A stretch of DNA of 64,000 nucleotides from Nissolia schottii (Eukaryota > Streptophyta > Magnoliopsida > Fabales > Fabaceae): contig QANU01076221.1 in NCBI GenBank assembly GCA_003254905.1, forward strand, positions 271,901 to 335,900, read 5' to 3'. Below, in pieces: positions 21,601 to 34,747 of the stretch. The notes under the pieces are model-generated. The model had not been told where the DNA came from, did not search any database, and saw only the letters and a program-made list of their open reading frames with translations. The stretch's first letter is position 1. Every line of letters begins with the position of its first letter. Made by a program: the position numbers and the translations under genes.

Positions 21601-23370
21601 ACACCATACAACGGTTGAACGGCGACAGCAAAATCAGTGTACACCTAACATTACTGAAATGTAAAAGCGTGCATCCTTCTAAAAGCCTCTTTTCAAATAA
21701 AAATGAATTAGTATTAATTAATGAGAAAGGCTAATAAATATATTAAGGACACTTGTTAAATAGTTATAAGTGGAAATGTTTTGTTGATAGAACGATTCTA
21801 AGTTTACAAGGCACTACATGCATTGAAAACAATAAAATTTTCAATATTTTTTTTAAGAACTGTTCGTCGTCGATATCGAATAATTTTTCTTCGAGATTTT
21901 GAGATCACCAAATTAAATTGGTATGCCACTCTAAAAAAGTTTTTTCCATACACACTATGAAGAATTAAAACTCTGACAAAATGTTTAAGGAACTTAGTCA
22001 TCTACCAATCATGTTAAACTTTGTTAGTAAAAATTTCACTTTTAACTTCTTAACACGCGTGCGCGCTCACACACACACATATCTTTAAAGAATTTGTTAA
22101 TAAAAATCTTACTAAAATCAACGTCCAAAATGGGAAATTGAAAAAAGATAAATAAATAAGGGTTTTCAAGATAGGGCAGGAAATTTAGTTGTTAGTAGTT
22201 GAGTATAAAACAACCAACAAGTTAAATAAAAAAATGCATAAATGGGTTAGACATCATATTTCGACAAAAACTTAAAGGTAATTAGTTTATAAGTCTTTAT
22301 AAATATATAATCTTCACTTAATTTATCATTTATCGATGTGAAACTTTACATTCACACTTTAAACACAATAAAATGGTCCATCAAAAGCAATACGCCAAGA
22401 CCACCAATTCAATATCAAGTTGATGCTAACTTACCATTTCCATGTAATTGATTTCTTGCAACAAAAATATTTTTTGAAAATTGAGCATGGTATAAACACC
22501 ATGTCTAATTTTTCACACATATCATGTGACATACACTCATATCACATGCTTGACATTAAAAAAAAAACAAAAGAAACAAAAAACAAAAAAAACACCACCC
22601 TTCTTGCAATGACCATCTTTTATGTGAAACTTATGCGCAGCACTAATGCTAATAATAATTTATATGTACACGTGCAATTGACTTCAAAATTTTCAACTCT
22701 TTCATATCATGGAGCATCCATGCCAACTATATATTATAAGTACTATGTACTTTCAAGTACATGGAATGTGCATGTACATCTGTCATAATTAATCAGTATA
22801 CTGATCAATTTAATTAATTCAAGCAAATTAATATTATAGCAGCCTCTTATGTTTGATGCTTTTCTTTACCCCTTCAGCGTTGTACACGCAATGTGTTTTT
22901 GCCCATATAGTTTGAAGAAAAAAGAGGGAGGTTATGATTTTTTATAATAATTCCATTATGTTATAGAAAGGAATTACTAGCTTGAATTCAAAAGGAAGTT
23001 ACCAAAAAAGAAACGCCACCACTTAGTGCTCTTGGGGTGGCGCATTTCTCCTAAATGTTCCTATATAGTTTCCTTAATGCCATCATGATGTTGAGTATGT
23101 TGACCGATATGTAGATCACTTAGTCGCTTTATATAAGAACAATGCACTCAAATATAATATAATTAAGAAAATCCAGAATTTTTTTTATTAGAATCTTTTG
23201 TTAGAATGATATGGTATGATTTTTAATTATTCAATTAATAAGGAGCTTTTATTCTATTTATTTATTCAACCATTTTTTTTTTAATTTTGATAATATTTTT
23301 GACAAAGTAGCATTAATCATATAATTAATATATTGGATTAATGGGTTCATGAGCGAATCTATGAATCTAG

Positions 23371-23412
<42 letters not shown>
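23371..23412. repeat. (AAT)14 microsatellite
   Basis: 42 bp of uninterrupted ATA repeat; likely length-variable. Confidence 0.95.
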
Positions 23413-23415
<3 letters not shown>

Positions 23416-23844
23416 GGTGGTTGACTGGCCATGTAAATAAAAAGACTATTTAAACTAAGTGTGAGTCATGTCAAAAATGTTATTCCATAAATAAATTTAT
23501 TATAAGGATAACTTATTTAAATAAAAATAAAATAAAATATATCCCTATAAAAAAGATTAAACAATCAAATTTAAATTCTAACAAACCTTAATTATTATCC
23601 ATTCACTTTGTCATCATCTATGCGTTGTATGATAATAATACATGAGAAACAAATAATTATTGACTGCGAAAAACATTTCAAAATAAAGAAGCTTTTTGTG
23701 CATCGATGGTGTATAAAGATAAGAAAGATTTTTTTATGAATATAAATTATTCTACCTCATTTTTAGGGGGTTTTAACTTATATATGGATACAATATAACC
23801 TGTATTCTAAAATATGGGTTGGAACACAAATTTAAAACTTTGGA

Positions 23845-24020
23845 GTCTGAAATTGCCATAGAGGGTGACGATTTCAAACCCTTTTTTAAAAAAAAATCTG
23901 ACGATTTCAGACCTTTTTTTAAAAAAAAATAAATCGGGTGGCAATTTCAGACCCTTTTATTTTAAAAAAGTTAAAATTCAGGGATCTGAAATCACCATAG
24001 GAGTGACGATTTCAGACCCA
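23845..24020. repeat. Palindromic cluster of GACGATTTCAGACCC
   Basis: The word GACGATTTCAGACCC or a close variant occurs about four times, and its inverted form (TCTGAAAT-GCCATAG) at least twice, separated by oligo-A/oligo-T. Looks like a foldback or LTR-internal repeat remnant. Family not recognised. Confidence 0.55.
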
Positions 24021-27000
24021 AAACCATACACTTGTAAATTTTTTCTCCGAGACATATCATGGACAATAAAATTTGCTGGACCAATTTATAAGTAAAAAAT
24101 CCTATTTTTGGGTCCTCTCATAACAAAAAGTGGATCCTAGCTATATATTTATGAGTTGGATCAACTTGATTATAAATGTACTTAAAATGAAGTGGTTTTT
24201 TTTCTTCTAATGTTTGAATAAAGACTTAATCCTCCATTAAATAAAGACAAAAAAATACAGGATTTATACAAAAATTTAACAATATTCGATACACCGATAT
24301 CCAATTTCATTAAAGTCTCACTCAAAATAATTCAATAAATCAAAATTCAAAAGAGAAAAAAAAAAATACTCAACCCCAACCACTTAAAGAGAACACATTA
24401 GAAAAAAAACATCAATACATGTACTAATGGTCGCAATATTTTACAAACCACCCGCAACATACCCACCAGCAGTACCAGAGGCATACTGACAAAGCTAAAA
24501 TGATTACACTAAGTGCGAAACCAACACAAACCAATATCCATAATAAGACAGTAGCACCTATCCATTAAAGCACCACAAACATTCCATGATCAAGAGCACC
24601 ATGACCCATGTCACCAATTACCACAAAACTTAAGGCCATTTTGAACCAGATAGAAACATATATACATTTGGCTAATAAAAACCACCAGAATACTTAACTT
24701 TTTTGCCTTGGCCATTGTGGTTTTGAAAAAAAAATGAGGTGAAGGAATTCGTATCATAAATAAAATAAGTAACAATACTTATAAAAAAGGAATGAAAATA
24801 TCATCAATATCAATGTATATACTTAATACATTAAAGGTGTCATTTTAGATCACTTACATTGCGTGAAACCATCATTTAAGTCAAACTGTATATATAACCA
24901 TATTCTTCGCAAACAAATTAATTTTTATTTTTCTCAATTCATACCACACTTACATGTGAAATTATTGGACTCTCACATAACCAATTAAAATTGTGTTTAG
25001 ATCACTTAAAAAATATCTAAATTAATAACACACCCTCTACTCATTAATTTAAAGTTAAAATGTCATTTTATAAGGACGTATCATAAAACAATTTATCCAC
25101 TCACATAGTGGGGTAGTTCCCCCACATTCTATATATCTAATGTTGTACTATTAGATCCATATAAAGTGCCAAATTTGTAAGTGGAAGAAAAATTTCGCTT
25201 TCCGGTGAAACCCATTTGTTGTAAAAATCAACGTTGTTAGCCAATTTAGAATCCATAAGAGAGGATATTCTTCAACAGCACCCAGTGGGTAGGAGAAAAA
25301 GCTTAATTAGTTGGCATGCTTGACATATTAATTTAGAGTAATACAAGTGCCTAAACTATAGTGATTTCATGAGTGATCTTGCACCAATTGAACTATACAT
25401 GCATCCCTCCGCATGCATGCATCAAAATTACTTTTACATTTGCACATATAAATTAATGTTCCTGGAATTCAACGAGCCAACAAGTACGTGGCATACACAT
25501 TTGACTCCCATATAGCATAGTGTTGGCCCATAATACGGGAAGAAAATAAATGTGTGTTATTTGAAATCATTTTAAGTGAGATTTTATGTTGTTTCATTCA
25601 TCATCTATCATTTAAAGAGATTTTAATGAGATTCGCATCCTATTAATATCATTCAATAGTGAAATAATGAATTAGTCAATATGATGTCATACTCAAAATG
25701 AATATAGTTAATATTTTTTTAGAAAATATGGTCACCATTGATGATGGATCGCCCGGGAAATCAAACTCAAAGAATGAAGGAAAGAAAACAGAGGATTGCT
25801 GGCTAATGCTCTAGGTGAAACAGGGACATACGCATTTTGTCTGTTGCAAGGCATTTATTCTGATGGGTGATAAATGCCTTTGATTATTATCATCATTAAA
25901 TATAATATAACAGTATCACTTTACCCAAAAAAAAATATATATATAACACTGTCAATTGAGGACTTATTATATATACTGGTTATCACTCCCTAGCTATTTC
26001 ATTATTATTATTATTCAATTAATTATTTGGTATTTTTTAAATCAATCTTAAATTTTTTTAATGATTACTTTGATATAATTAGACCTTGTTAACCCATAAA
26101 AACTGATAAACTAGACCTAGTCAAGGGAAAAAAAATGCCCTTTGAGCTTCTTTCCGTTAATTCAGTAAATTTAGTGAAGTTAGTATGTATAGTTTTAAAA
26201 CAAGCAAAATGCAAATAAGCATAATTGTTATTTTATTATCAAGTATGGTTGAATGAATACATAAAATTACTATTGTGGGTTAGTGACGTTTGAGCCAATT
26301 TTTTGTTGTACGAACTAAGTAAATCACCTCGTTGATCTTATTAAATATAGAAGAAGAAAAACAAATTAAAACTCTCAAATTAGGTTCAAGTGATTTTGAT
26401 GAGGGTTAAATATGTTTTTAATCTTTAAAAAATTATAAATTTTGTGTTATATATTTAAATTTGTTTTTTGTCAAGAAATAGTTCCTAACAAATTCTTTTG
26501 CTAGAATTTAGTTGCTACCATAAAGTTAGACTGTTAACTATTCAAGTGACAGTTAACTTGACTACGTGGTAGGTCACATGTTTACACAAAATTGACATGT
26601 GGCATTGTATATGACTCTAATATTTAATCCTTTTGACAATTATTTTTCTTAAACAATGATCCAACTTGAGCCTAAGGTGCATGAAAATAAATTAGAGCTG
26701 AAAAAACTTCATCCTCAATATAGATTCTACTCAAGTCAGATTAGTCAGAGCTTATTAGCCTCTAATATTGATGCAGTTTTTTTTTTATTATTTTAAATAT
26801 GGTCTATATAATTTATTAATTAGACGTTCTTTTAGAAAAAATATTAAAATTAAAATTGTATGCAAAGATCATTATTTTATGGTGATGATGATAAAAAAAA
26901 ATGCACTTTGAACTTCTACGAAAGAAGAGTTATAGAATTTGTATATCTCTGACATAAATATACAGTATATATTTATGACAACTCGATACATGCATATATT

Positions 27001-27101
27001 TACACACATATATACACTGTATATAATTAATATTCCACGAAAGAATTAATGTATTATAATTAAATAGCTAGCCAGTAGAACAAATGTCAACAATATTACA
27101 C

Positions 27102-27819
27102 TTAAACTGACTGAACAATCACTGCTATGGATGAATTAGTCCTATTTTCTTTCGGCAAACTTGATGAAGACTGATGAATTCTATTAATGTGAAATAATTT
27201 ATCCCAAGAAAAATTTCGTTTCATGGTTCCTTCGCGATGTAAAGGCAAAATTCTTGTAACTTTTGTGGTCACGTTGGATTGAACAACAATACCACTCTTG
27301 AAATGTGCTAAGGATGCAAGTTCATCAACTGCTTCGGAAATTCTTTCAATGCTTATCACTACATCGGTTAGAAGCGAAGCGACGGAAGCAACCGCCACTA
27401 TTTCTAGGAGATCAACCCCTTGCGTTGGATTTGATTTTAGAAGAGAGCTGAGGGATCCAATGGCGGTTTTGGCATTTGCAATGTGAGACTTGGTTGTTGA
27501 TGAGCAAGTCATTGATTTAATGGATGAAGATAACTCCTTCAAGGCTTTCCCACATTCCAAGCAAGCATATTGGCATGAACCCTTGATTTTGTTCCCAAGT
27601 TCATATGGTATCTACAAACAAAATGGAAGGTATTATGCATGTTATTAATTGGACCACCAAATGTGCATTAATTTAAACTCTAAGATATTAACTTTGATGC
27701 TATCAGAATACTAATATTCAATCATGTGTTATTATATGCAAAATTTTTGAGATAGTAAGGGTTGGTGAAAGTTAAACATTTTTAGTCATGCGGCAACACA
27801 TGATTGAATATTTGTGCGA

Positions 27820-27859
<40 letters not shown>

Positions 27860-29686
27860 CATGTACATATAAAATTAGAAGTGGGAAATATTAAGGTTAA
27901 TTTATTGCACCGTACTTGGATCTTATTAGCCCTAATGTAGTAATCCAAAGCTTCAATTTTGTAAGCACATTGTCGTGTTGAGTTTCCAACTTTCAAGTAT
28001 TGCTTCCATGGATGACGAAATTTGAACTTGCCATGACAAGGTTCCCATCCTGCCAAATTAGCCTACAAGACAAAAGAAATAAATAAATAAGAAAAGAAAT
28101 AAAAAATATTGCACTTGGTGAGGTGGTGAAAAAATCATGATTCTCTTCAACCCAAAAATGAATAACTAGGGTTTTAATTTAGTCAATGCATATTTACGTA
28201 CCATGGTTTCTTCCTTGGCTTTTGAATTAAGCACACTTTCATATTCCTCAGCAAATGGTTTATCATCATCATTCTTGGGTTTCCTATCCCCCAACGCCTC
28301 GTCTCCAAACCCTATGAAACAATAAATTATATTTTGGTTTAATTCTAAAGCTCCTAAACAATAACTTCTTTTATTCTCAAGTAATTGTTTACTTTTAAAC
28401 GTGCACATCCATATACCTTGTATGAAATTGCCTAGCTTTTGCATGTTGGTAGCAACCGAATTATGAAGATCCTCTCCTATCCACACGGGGCAAATGCAGA
28501 TGGATACAACCATAGCTATAATGCTCCCAGTGATGATTGTTAAAACCCTCTTGCATGCCAATTGTAGTATCTGATTTTCATCATTTCGATAACCGGATAT
28601 TGATACAAGGCTGAAGGTTAGTATGAATATTGAGAATCCATAATCATATTTGGCTTTCACTCCAGGAGCAAACCTTAGGAATGTAATCATCGTGCCTACA
28701 ACAAATTGAGTAATTAATCAACACACAATTAATGTTATAAGATTAATTATATAGATATACAAGTGCAAGTGCATGGCTAGCTCTAATTGTAGTTAGAATC
28801 ATTTAAGTGATGATTTGGTACCTATAATATAGAGGAAAATTGCAATTAGTATAGGCTGGTCCTTCTTTCCGGGCAGAGTTGCTAATTGTTGAACTCCAAA
28901 ACCCAAAGAACCACCAAGTAATGTTGCCATCATTCTATTTAGGCCTTTCCCAAGGGTTGCTCCTAAAAGAATAAAATGCACCGAATTGTAGAGCTTCAAT
29001 ATTAGTATTATATAGTTGCATGGAGTTATTTGCATGCAAAGTGCAATAATATCTAGAGGAAGTAATACTATATATAGTATAAAAAATTTGCCAAAATTCG
29101 ATAAAAAAATTGATAGTTATTAGATGAAATGATATAAATTTTTTTTCTCTCAACATTTCTGTGTAAGAAATCCTAATAAAGAAAATAATACAATTATAAG
29201 ACCAATCCTCTGAGATTTAAATAATGATTGACAACATAGATGAGCCTCATTAAAATCTTAAAATGACTTATTACTATTATTCTAAGAGTAAATAAGCATG
29301 TCATCATTTTGGCAAATTTTCTAACATGTCATATGTAGAAGGACATCGCCTCTAGGCATTTCATTTGAACTTTCATGTAATGAATTAGCTTAAATTATGA
29401 ACTTACCTACTGAAAATTCCATGACAACAACGACTGTCATAATAGCCCACATTGCAGCGACACCAAAACTATCATAAAGGGATTGGACATAGAAGAACAT
29501 GGAGACCAATGTGAGAGCCAATCCTATTTTCAGCGAATGAGTGACTCTCCTTGGATCATCTTGTCCAAGTTTCTTTGTTTTGTATGCAAAATTTGTAGCC
29601 TTGGCCAATGATTTCTTAGGCAATGATCTAAGGCATCCCCAAGGACAAGAGAAAAATGTGACATTTTCTGGAGTTGAAGAAGCCAT
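27102..29686 (-). CDS. ALMT: Aluminium-activated malate transporter (ALMT), intact
   Basis: Six exons on the minus strand: 29407-29686, 28822-28962, 28417-28695, 28202-28311, 27916-28062 and 27102-27611. All borders are GT-AG and phases agree, giving 488 residues, the normal ALMT size. The N-terminal half holds DDPRRVTHSLKIGLALTLVS, MWAIMTVVVVMEFSVGATLG and further hydrophobic segments (about six transmembrane helices). The cytosolic half has the family signature WEPCHGKF-FRHPW near residue 276 and a helical tail. ALMTs are anion channels of plasma membrane or tonoplast carrying malate, sulfate, chloride or nitrate, with roles in aluminium tolerance, guard cells and vacuolar storage. Whether this one is aluminium-responsive cannot be told. 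A decayed relative lies 3.7 kb upstream in the same orientation, so this is a tandem pair. Intron 5 contains a (TA)17 run. Confidence 0.92.
27825..27858. repeat. (TA)17 microsatellite in ALMT intron 5
   Basis: 34 bp of uninterrupted TA inside the intron between ALMT exons 5 and 6. Confidence 0.95.
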
Positions 29687-32571
29687 TATTATGGGATCTC
29701 TATGAGGAGGAAGTCACCTAATTGTTGTTTGAGAGGTACTAATAATGAGAGGCCACAAAGTTATCTATTTATAAGTTCACAACATAACAGGTGGGGGTGG
29801 TGGTGCATGTGGCGGCTGATAAAATCAACATTAATTGTAAAGTTTCTCTGACCGAATTATAATGAAATCAGTGAGTGCGCATATTTTTTTATTTTGCTTC
29901 CACGATATTGCACGGGTTTCGAGCACTAAAGAAAATTTTACGATTTTTGCGGTGAGCGAATTCTCAATTTATTTTGCATTCAATATCTTCTTTACTACTA
30001 CATATTAGACTTTGGACAAATTCAATAGTTCTTGTTTGGTTCTCAACAAGGTTTCTACCACAGTAAACACTGACTAAATCCTTCTTCAAGAGTTTGAGTT
30101 CAATAATGTGGGTATGTTTTTGCCTATCAGATTGCCTTTGTACATATTCGCAGAGACTGAACTCTTCATTATGGAAGTTGATCCTCGCATATTAAAAAAT
30201 ATCATGGTTGGACATGTTATGAGAGTGAAAAACATAAAAAAAAATATGAATGAGTAAAATTCTCTTAAAATTAGTAGGACTCAATTTAAATATGTGTGTT
30301 TTTCTTTCTTATAATATGATCAAACATTAACGCTCTTTAACATGAAAAAATCTATTCCTCCTTACTAAATGCTTAAGGAGAGACCAACTAATTCGCTCCT
30401 GGGATAGGTTTCTTGGTTAATTAGTATTTCTTGTTGAGTTGGTTAAATTGATAAGCGCAACTTATATGCACAAATAATTATTTTCAGGCTTATTATCAGT
30501 AAATGTAGAGTAATGCATTTTAAAACACTAAAGAAAAAGAGAGGCATTTTAAAACATAATTCTATATAGCTGACAATCAGGAACAAGTGGACAAAAAGGC
30601 ACACCCCAACAATAAATAAATAAATAAATAAAAGTAAACACAACAGCTTTTTCTTCTCTTAAACAAGAGGGCGGCTTGATTCCACTGGCTTGGCCAAACC
30701 AAGTTAGCATAACATAACCCAAGTTGCGGAATGTATTTAGACAGCAGCCATAACCATAATACTAGCTACTCCTGCATGCATATGTATCAAATTCAAAACT
30801 TGAACCATAACTACGCAATTTTCTATAATTGTTTGCTTTCCATTATTTAAATTAGGTTAAAATACCTTTACGACACACGTTTATTTAATTTGAACTTGTA
30901 TTTAAAAAAAATTAATTTGGTCCTTTATTCATAAAATGGTAGTCAATTGTTAACCACGAGATGTGACATGGTGATAGTTCACCTCGTTCCTCAACCATGT
31001 GTTAGCTCAATTATTGCGAGGAGATTAGTTATTATTATTGATGGACACCCTGGGCATGCCAAAAAAACCACCAGTCAATTGCATAGTATTCAAACAGGTT
31101 AAGTGTTAACTTCGTTCATAAAAAATGTTTTGGTACCATAAGTGACCCCTAAAAAAATAATGTGTCAACTTAATCCTAAAATTTCAAAATGTTGTTTCTT
31201 TAGTCTCTTTGTTGACAATTTTTTTAAAAATTTCAAAGATTATATTGACACTTTATTTATTTCAAGGACCACTTAAAACATCGCTACATTTTTCGGATAG
31301 TAAGTTGTTGTTTAACCCTTATAACTATAATTGTTTGCGGTCTGGGCCATATTTTCTTCTCCGGAATGAATTGGGCCAACATCTTTAATTTGGGAAGAAC
31401 AGGCCAACCCTCCAAAATACAATAGTGGGGCAGTTTATTGTCTCGAAAGAGTTGTCAGATTAAAATGTAACATGTAGATGGGCCGAACTGAAGTTATCAA
31501 ACCCAGATTGACCAAAAATATAAAGTAAATACCAATAGATAACAGTCTAAATGTGATTATTGCAGCCTTTCAATGTTTTGATATAGATTATTGCACATTT
31601 TCTTTTATAGTTGGAAAGATTATCGTCCTTCCAGCCTAATTTCCTGACCCATGGTATCCGGATAGAAGAGAAAATTGTTCAAATGTGAGAGTTGAAAATG
31701 TTTGGGTGTGTATATGTCTCTTAAAACTTCAGTAGCCTTCTCCTTTGTTAAAGGCTTCTATTATAAGGTGGGCGAGCTTTTTGAAATATGAATGGTTAGA
31801 ATATCTTTTAACTGTGTTGTTGAGCATTAAATCTAATTATGAGGACGTTTACAAAGACATTTTTCCGTTCAAATTATTTTGGAGCATTCCAATTTTTCGA
31901 AGATTCATCATAGGAGGCTTGAGCCCATACAATGTAGGAATATATAAACTACATTCACATTTCTTTGACAATGTCCAATTCACAAATGACATTCAAACTA
32001 CCTGTGACCAACAGCAAAACACCACAAGGCGCAATAACAATGTTTGGCAGTATCCACGTAGCACACTCAATCATATCAGACAGGTTTTCTTAAGCTCTTA
32101 GGGATAAAAGCACCAGATTTGGTAACCAAAATTTGATTTGAACATCACAGAGCATTAATGTACAGACAAACCCACCCATGTTCCAATTTGGTAATGTTGG
32201 TATGAAGTAGCCCCATCACCGCCCCTTCCACATTGCCATCAAAACCAGCTCATAAATTAACCAAATTGGTGTTCAAAAAACTCTCATTCCTCAAGGTTCC
32301 AATTCTATGCCAACCCATCCCATAAGCTACATTTATCTAAATATATGTCCATGATCCAACAACTAAGGTACTTCAGATAATAAATTCTAAATTTCAAAGC
32401 AACAAAAAAAAAAAGGAAATGGCTAGACATTAAACATCAATAAACATCTTTTTCTATTTAAAAAAAAAAGGAAAATTAGACATTAAAATTAGACATCTAT
32501 ATACAAAGTTATAAATTTATCCCCCTACAAAAAAAAAAAAAAATTCCCCCTTTTTTTATTTCGTTTTTTGG
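29687..32571. other. Intergenic upstream of ALMT
   Basis: ALMT promoter side, then AT-rich DNA. At 31140-31274 lies a foldback repeat (listed). From about 32100 to 32571 is the 3' flank of the membrane-protein gene. No other gene seen. Confidence 0.5.
31140..31274. mobile_element. Foldback MITE-like repeat
   Basis: The left arm begins AAGTGACCCCTAAAAAAATA and the right arm, inverted, AAGTGGTCCTTGAAATAAAT; both continue with GTGTCAA and AAAATTTC-like words over about 48 bases. Diverged; target duplication not clear. Confidence 0.5.
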
Positions 32572-32967
32572 TCATCTCAACAGAGGAATTCTACTGCTAC
32601 CTAGATTTTCAACATCTTCAAACCTTCTAGAGTCTTCTTCGACTTCGTCAATCTCACCGCAATCGTACATGAATCCAACGAGAAGAAGCTGATCCTCCAG
32701 GTATCTATGCAGGAGCCCCTTCTCCTCTTCCTCCTCGTCTTCGCCGCAAACGCAGCGCCCCTCCTCGCACCGCCGGAGCCGATCGCCGTCTCGGAATAGC
32801 TTCCGCCAGATGCGGCGGCGGTGGCAGAGCTCGACGGCGCAGATGAACGGGACGGCGACCAGGAGGAGCACGAGGAGGAGCGGTGAGCAGAGGAAGAGGA
32901 AGAGGTACCGGATCCGCCGGTTGCGAAGCCAGGAGGAGGCGGCGGCAACTACGGTGGTGGTCACCAT
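32572..32967 (-). CDS. Small single-pass membrane protein of unknown function
   Basis: An intronless frame of 131 residues from the Met at 32967. Order: short Ala-rich start, WLRNRRIRYLFLFLCSP, a strongly hydrophobic Leu/Val segment of about 25 residues (about 20-45), then CAVELCHRRRIWRK, an acidic run (EDEEEEE), and a C-terminal half rich in Asp/Glu ending RIPLLR. The W-RNRR-RYL hydrophobic start followed by CAVEL and Arg residues is a pattern I recall from small uncharacterised plant membrane proteins. GC content is far above the flanks (about 60 percent against 30), supporting coding. The frame stays open upstream to 33102, so a 176-residue form is possible, but the shorter start puts the membrane segment close to the N terminus as in relatives. 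No function is proposed. Confidence 0.65.
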   Translation of the reverse strand: MVTTTVVAAASSWLRNRRIRYLFLFLCSPLLLVLLLVAVPFICAVELCHRRRIWRKLFRDGDRLRRCEEGRCVCGEDEEEEEKGLLHRYLEDQLLLVGFMYDCGEIDEVEEDSRRFEDVENLGSSRIPLLR

Positions 32968-33414
32968 GAACGCTGGGGAGATAGCGGCGTTGCAACGGTG
33001 GCGGCGGCGGGGTTGAAGGGTTAGACACGGAACGACGTCGTTTTTGGGGAAGGTATCTGCGGTGTCCCCCCACGTGTATGATGATACTTCGGGGGAGAGC
33101 ATGTGATGTTGAGTGCGTTTAGAGCTCTATCTATCTAATTTCAAGATTATTGGACATTTTTCCCTTAACTTACTATTAGGGTTTTTCTATCGCAAGAATT
33201 CTAAAATAAATGAATAGTTTAACGGTTTTACACCGTTGTCTAATTAAATTATTTAATGTGCATGATTTTTTAAGTAATAAAATGATAGTGTAAATTATTA
33301 ATACAAAATAATTAAACTTAATAGACAACTTTAAAATTTAACTGTTATGCACAGTAACTAACTAATTACTTTGCTAAATTAGTCGGCGAAATATTGTGCA
33401 ATCACTAATTCCCA
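32968..33414. other. Promoter-side spacer of the small membrane protein gene
   Basis: GC-rich up to about 33100, then AT-rich. No feature beyond the open upstream frame noted for the adjacent gene. Confidence 0.4.
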
Positions 33415-33842
33415 TTATGTGGTAAGTTCGTAGTAGAAGGCTGGTGGATTGTAATGAGTAATAACAACATGAGGACAAGAACATGGTTTCGGTTGTGGTG
33501 CTTCCTTCTCCAGGTGATCAGTAGTACAATTTGAATGCTTAGCTGCAATTACTTTACTGTCCTTGAATCTTGCAAAGGTATTATTATTGTTAATATTGGT
33601 GCCTTCTTCCCATGATAACCCTGATGACTTGAGCATGAACCTGAGGCTCATTGCAGCAATCTTGGATTTGGAAATGTGAGGGTCTGCACTTATGATGATG
33701 GTGGAATCATCTTTTGGATTGAAGCTGCTAGTTCCTTTATGGCCTTTCCTGTTTCCTTGTTCATCTTCATGCATGGCTATTGCATCTTGCTTCTAATTTC
33801 AAGAAAATTAAGCCATTTTTAAGGGGTAAGCTTAGTCAAAAT

Positions 33843-34066
33843 GAGAAATAAACCATCAAATTAGTCATTGAAATTGGCAATTCACTCCAACTTCCTTTTC
33901 AAAGTTTTGAAAACTCTTTCATTGAAGTTGACAAAAGTCAGTTAAGTTAATTTCTGTTAAGAACTAATTAAACTGACTCTTATCAATTTTAAAGACGAAT
34001 TTTCAAGTATTATGAATGAATTTAAGGTTGGTTGTAAATTTCAAGACTAATTTGATGCCTTTGCTC
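33843..34066. mobile_element. Foldback MITE in last intron of the ALMT pseudogene
   Basis: The left arm GAGAAATAAACCATCAAATT and the right arm, inverted, GAGCAAAGGCATCAAATTAG match, continuing through TAGTC-TTGAAATT over about 40 bases. Of the type widely dispersed in legumes. Confidence 0.6.
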
Positions 34067-34510
34067 AAAAAAATGAGAGACAAAGTAGTACTTTTGTTGT
34101 AGAATTGAGTAAGCTATTAAGAGTATTAAGGCGATAAGCACATTGATATTAAGGGCATATTCAAATATTGTTGCCATGGGTGACCGAATCTAAAAGGACC
34201 CTGGCAGGGTTCCCACCTAGCAAAATTGGCCTGCAAAACATGATATTAATCATCATATAATAAAATGATAAAAATTAATAAGCTCTAGAACATGATTTTG
34301 GTTTCTTTCTCCTACCAAGTTTTCTTCAGCCTGCTTTGAATTGAGAACACTTTTATATCCTTCTACAGTTCCACAAATGTTTTATCAGGTCCTCCACCCT
34401 CTGATGTTCCAAAATACTCATCTCCAAAACCTGCAATTTGCATTGCATAGTCAATCATACCACAGCTATTATTGCATACATATAACTCAAAATAATCTCT
34501 TAAAAATCAA

Positions 34511-34747
34511 GTAAACCTTTAAATTCGTTTTCAATGTTATTGGTTAAGTTAGTCTCTAGACTTTGGAAAATAGCAAATTCGTCCCCAACGTTAGCATCCA
34601 TACATCAAATTGGTCCCTAGCGTCAATGATTCAGGGACAAATTTAATGGATTGGGTGCCGACCTTGGGGACGAATTTGCTATTTTTCGAAATTCAAGGAC
34701 GAGTTTAACCGACACTATTAACACTGAGGACAAATTTAAAGGTTTAC
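34511..34747. mobile_element. Long-armed MITE in intron 3 of the ALMT pseudogene
   Basis: About 237 bp. Terminal words GTAAACCTTTAAATT and AATTTAAAGGTTTAC are perfect inverted repeats, and the arms pair for about 80 bases (both contain AAATAGCAAATTCGTCCCCA or its inverse). It ends 24 bp from the exon 3 splice donor. Confidence 0.75.

Larger units (their letters stand above)
19212..27101. other. Gene-free stretch upstream of HDA8 and downstream of ALMT
   Basis: AT-rich. It holds the HDA8 promoter (right of 19211), a pyrimidine-rich tract at 20790-20950, a 124-bp tandem array near 21.1-21.6 kb, an (AAT)14 microsatellite, a palindromic repeat cluster at 23.8-24.0 kb, and at about 26403 a GGGTTAAATATGTTTTTAAT start typical of a common legume dispersed repeat, truncated. 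No protein or RNA gene could be supported. Confidence 0.5.

Noticed and set aside
33415..33774. 119-residue frame as an independent gene
   Set aside because: An overlapping frame of the same DNA encodes the ALMT motif GKAIKELAASIQKM, and the 119-residue frame itself carries an ALMT-like segment; it is the frameshifted last exon of the pseudogene.
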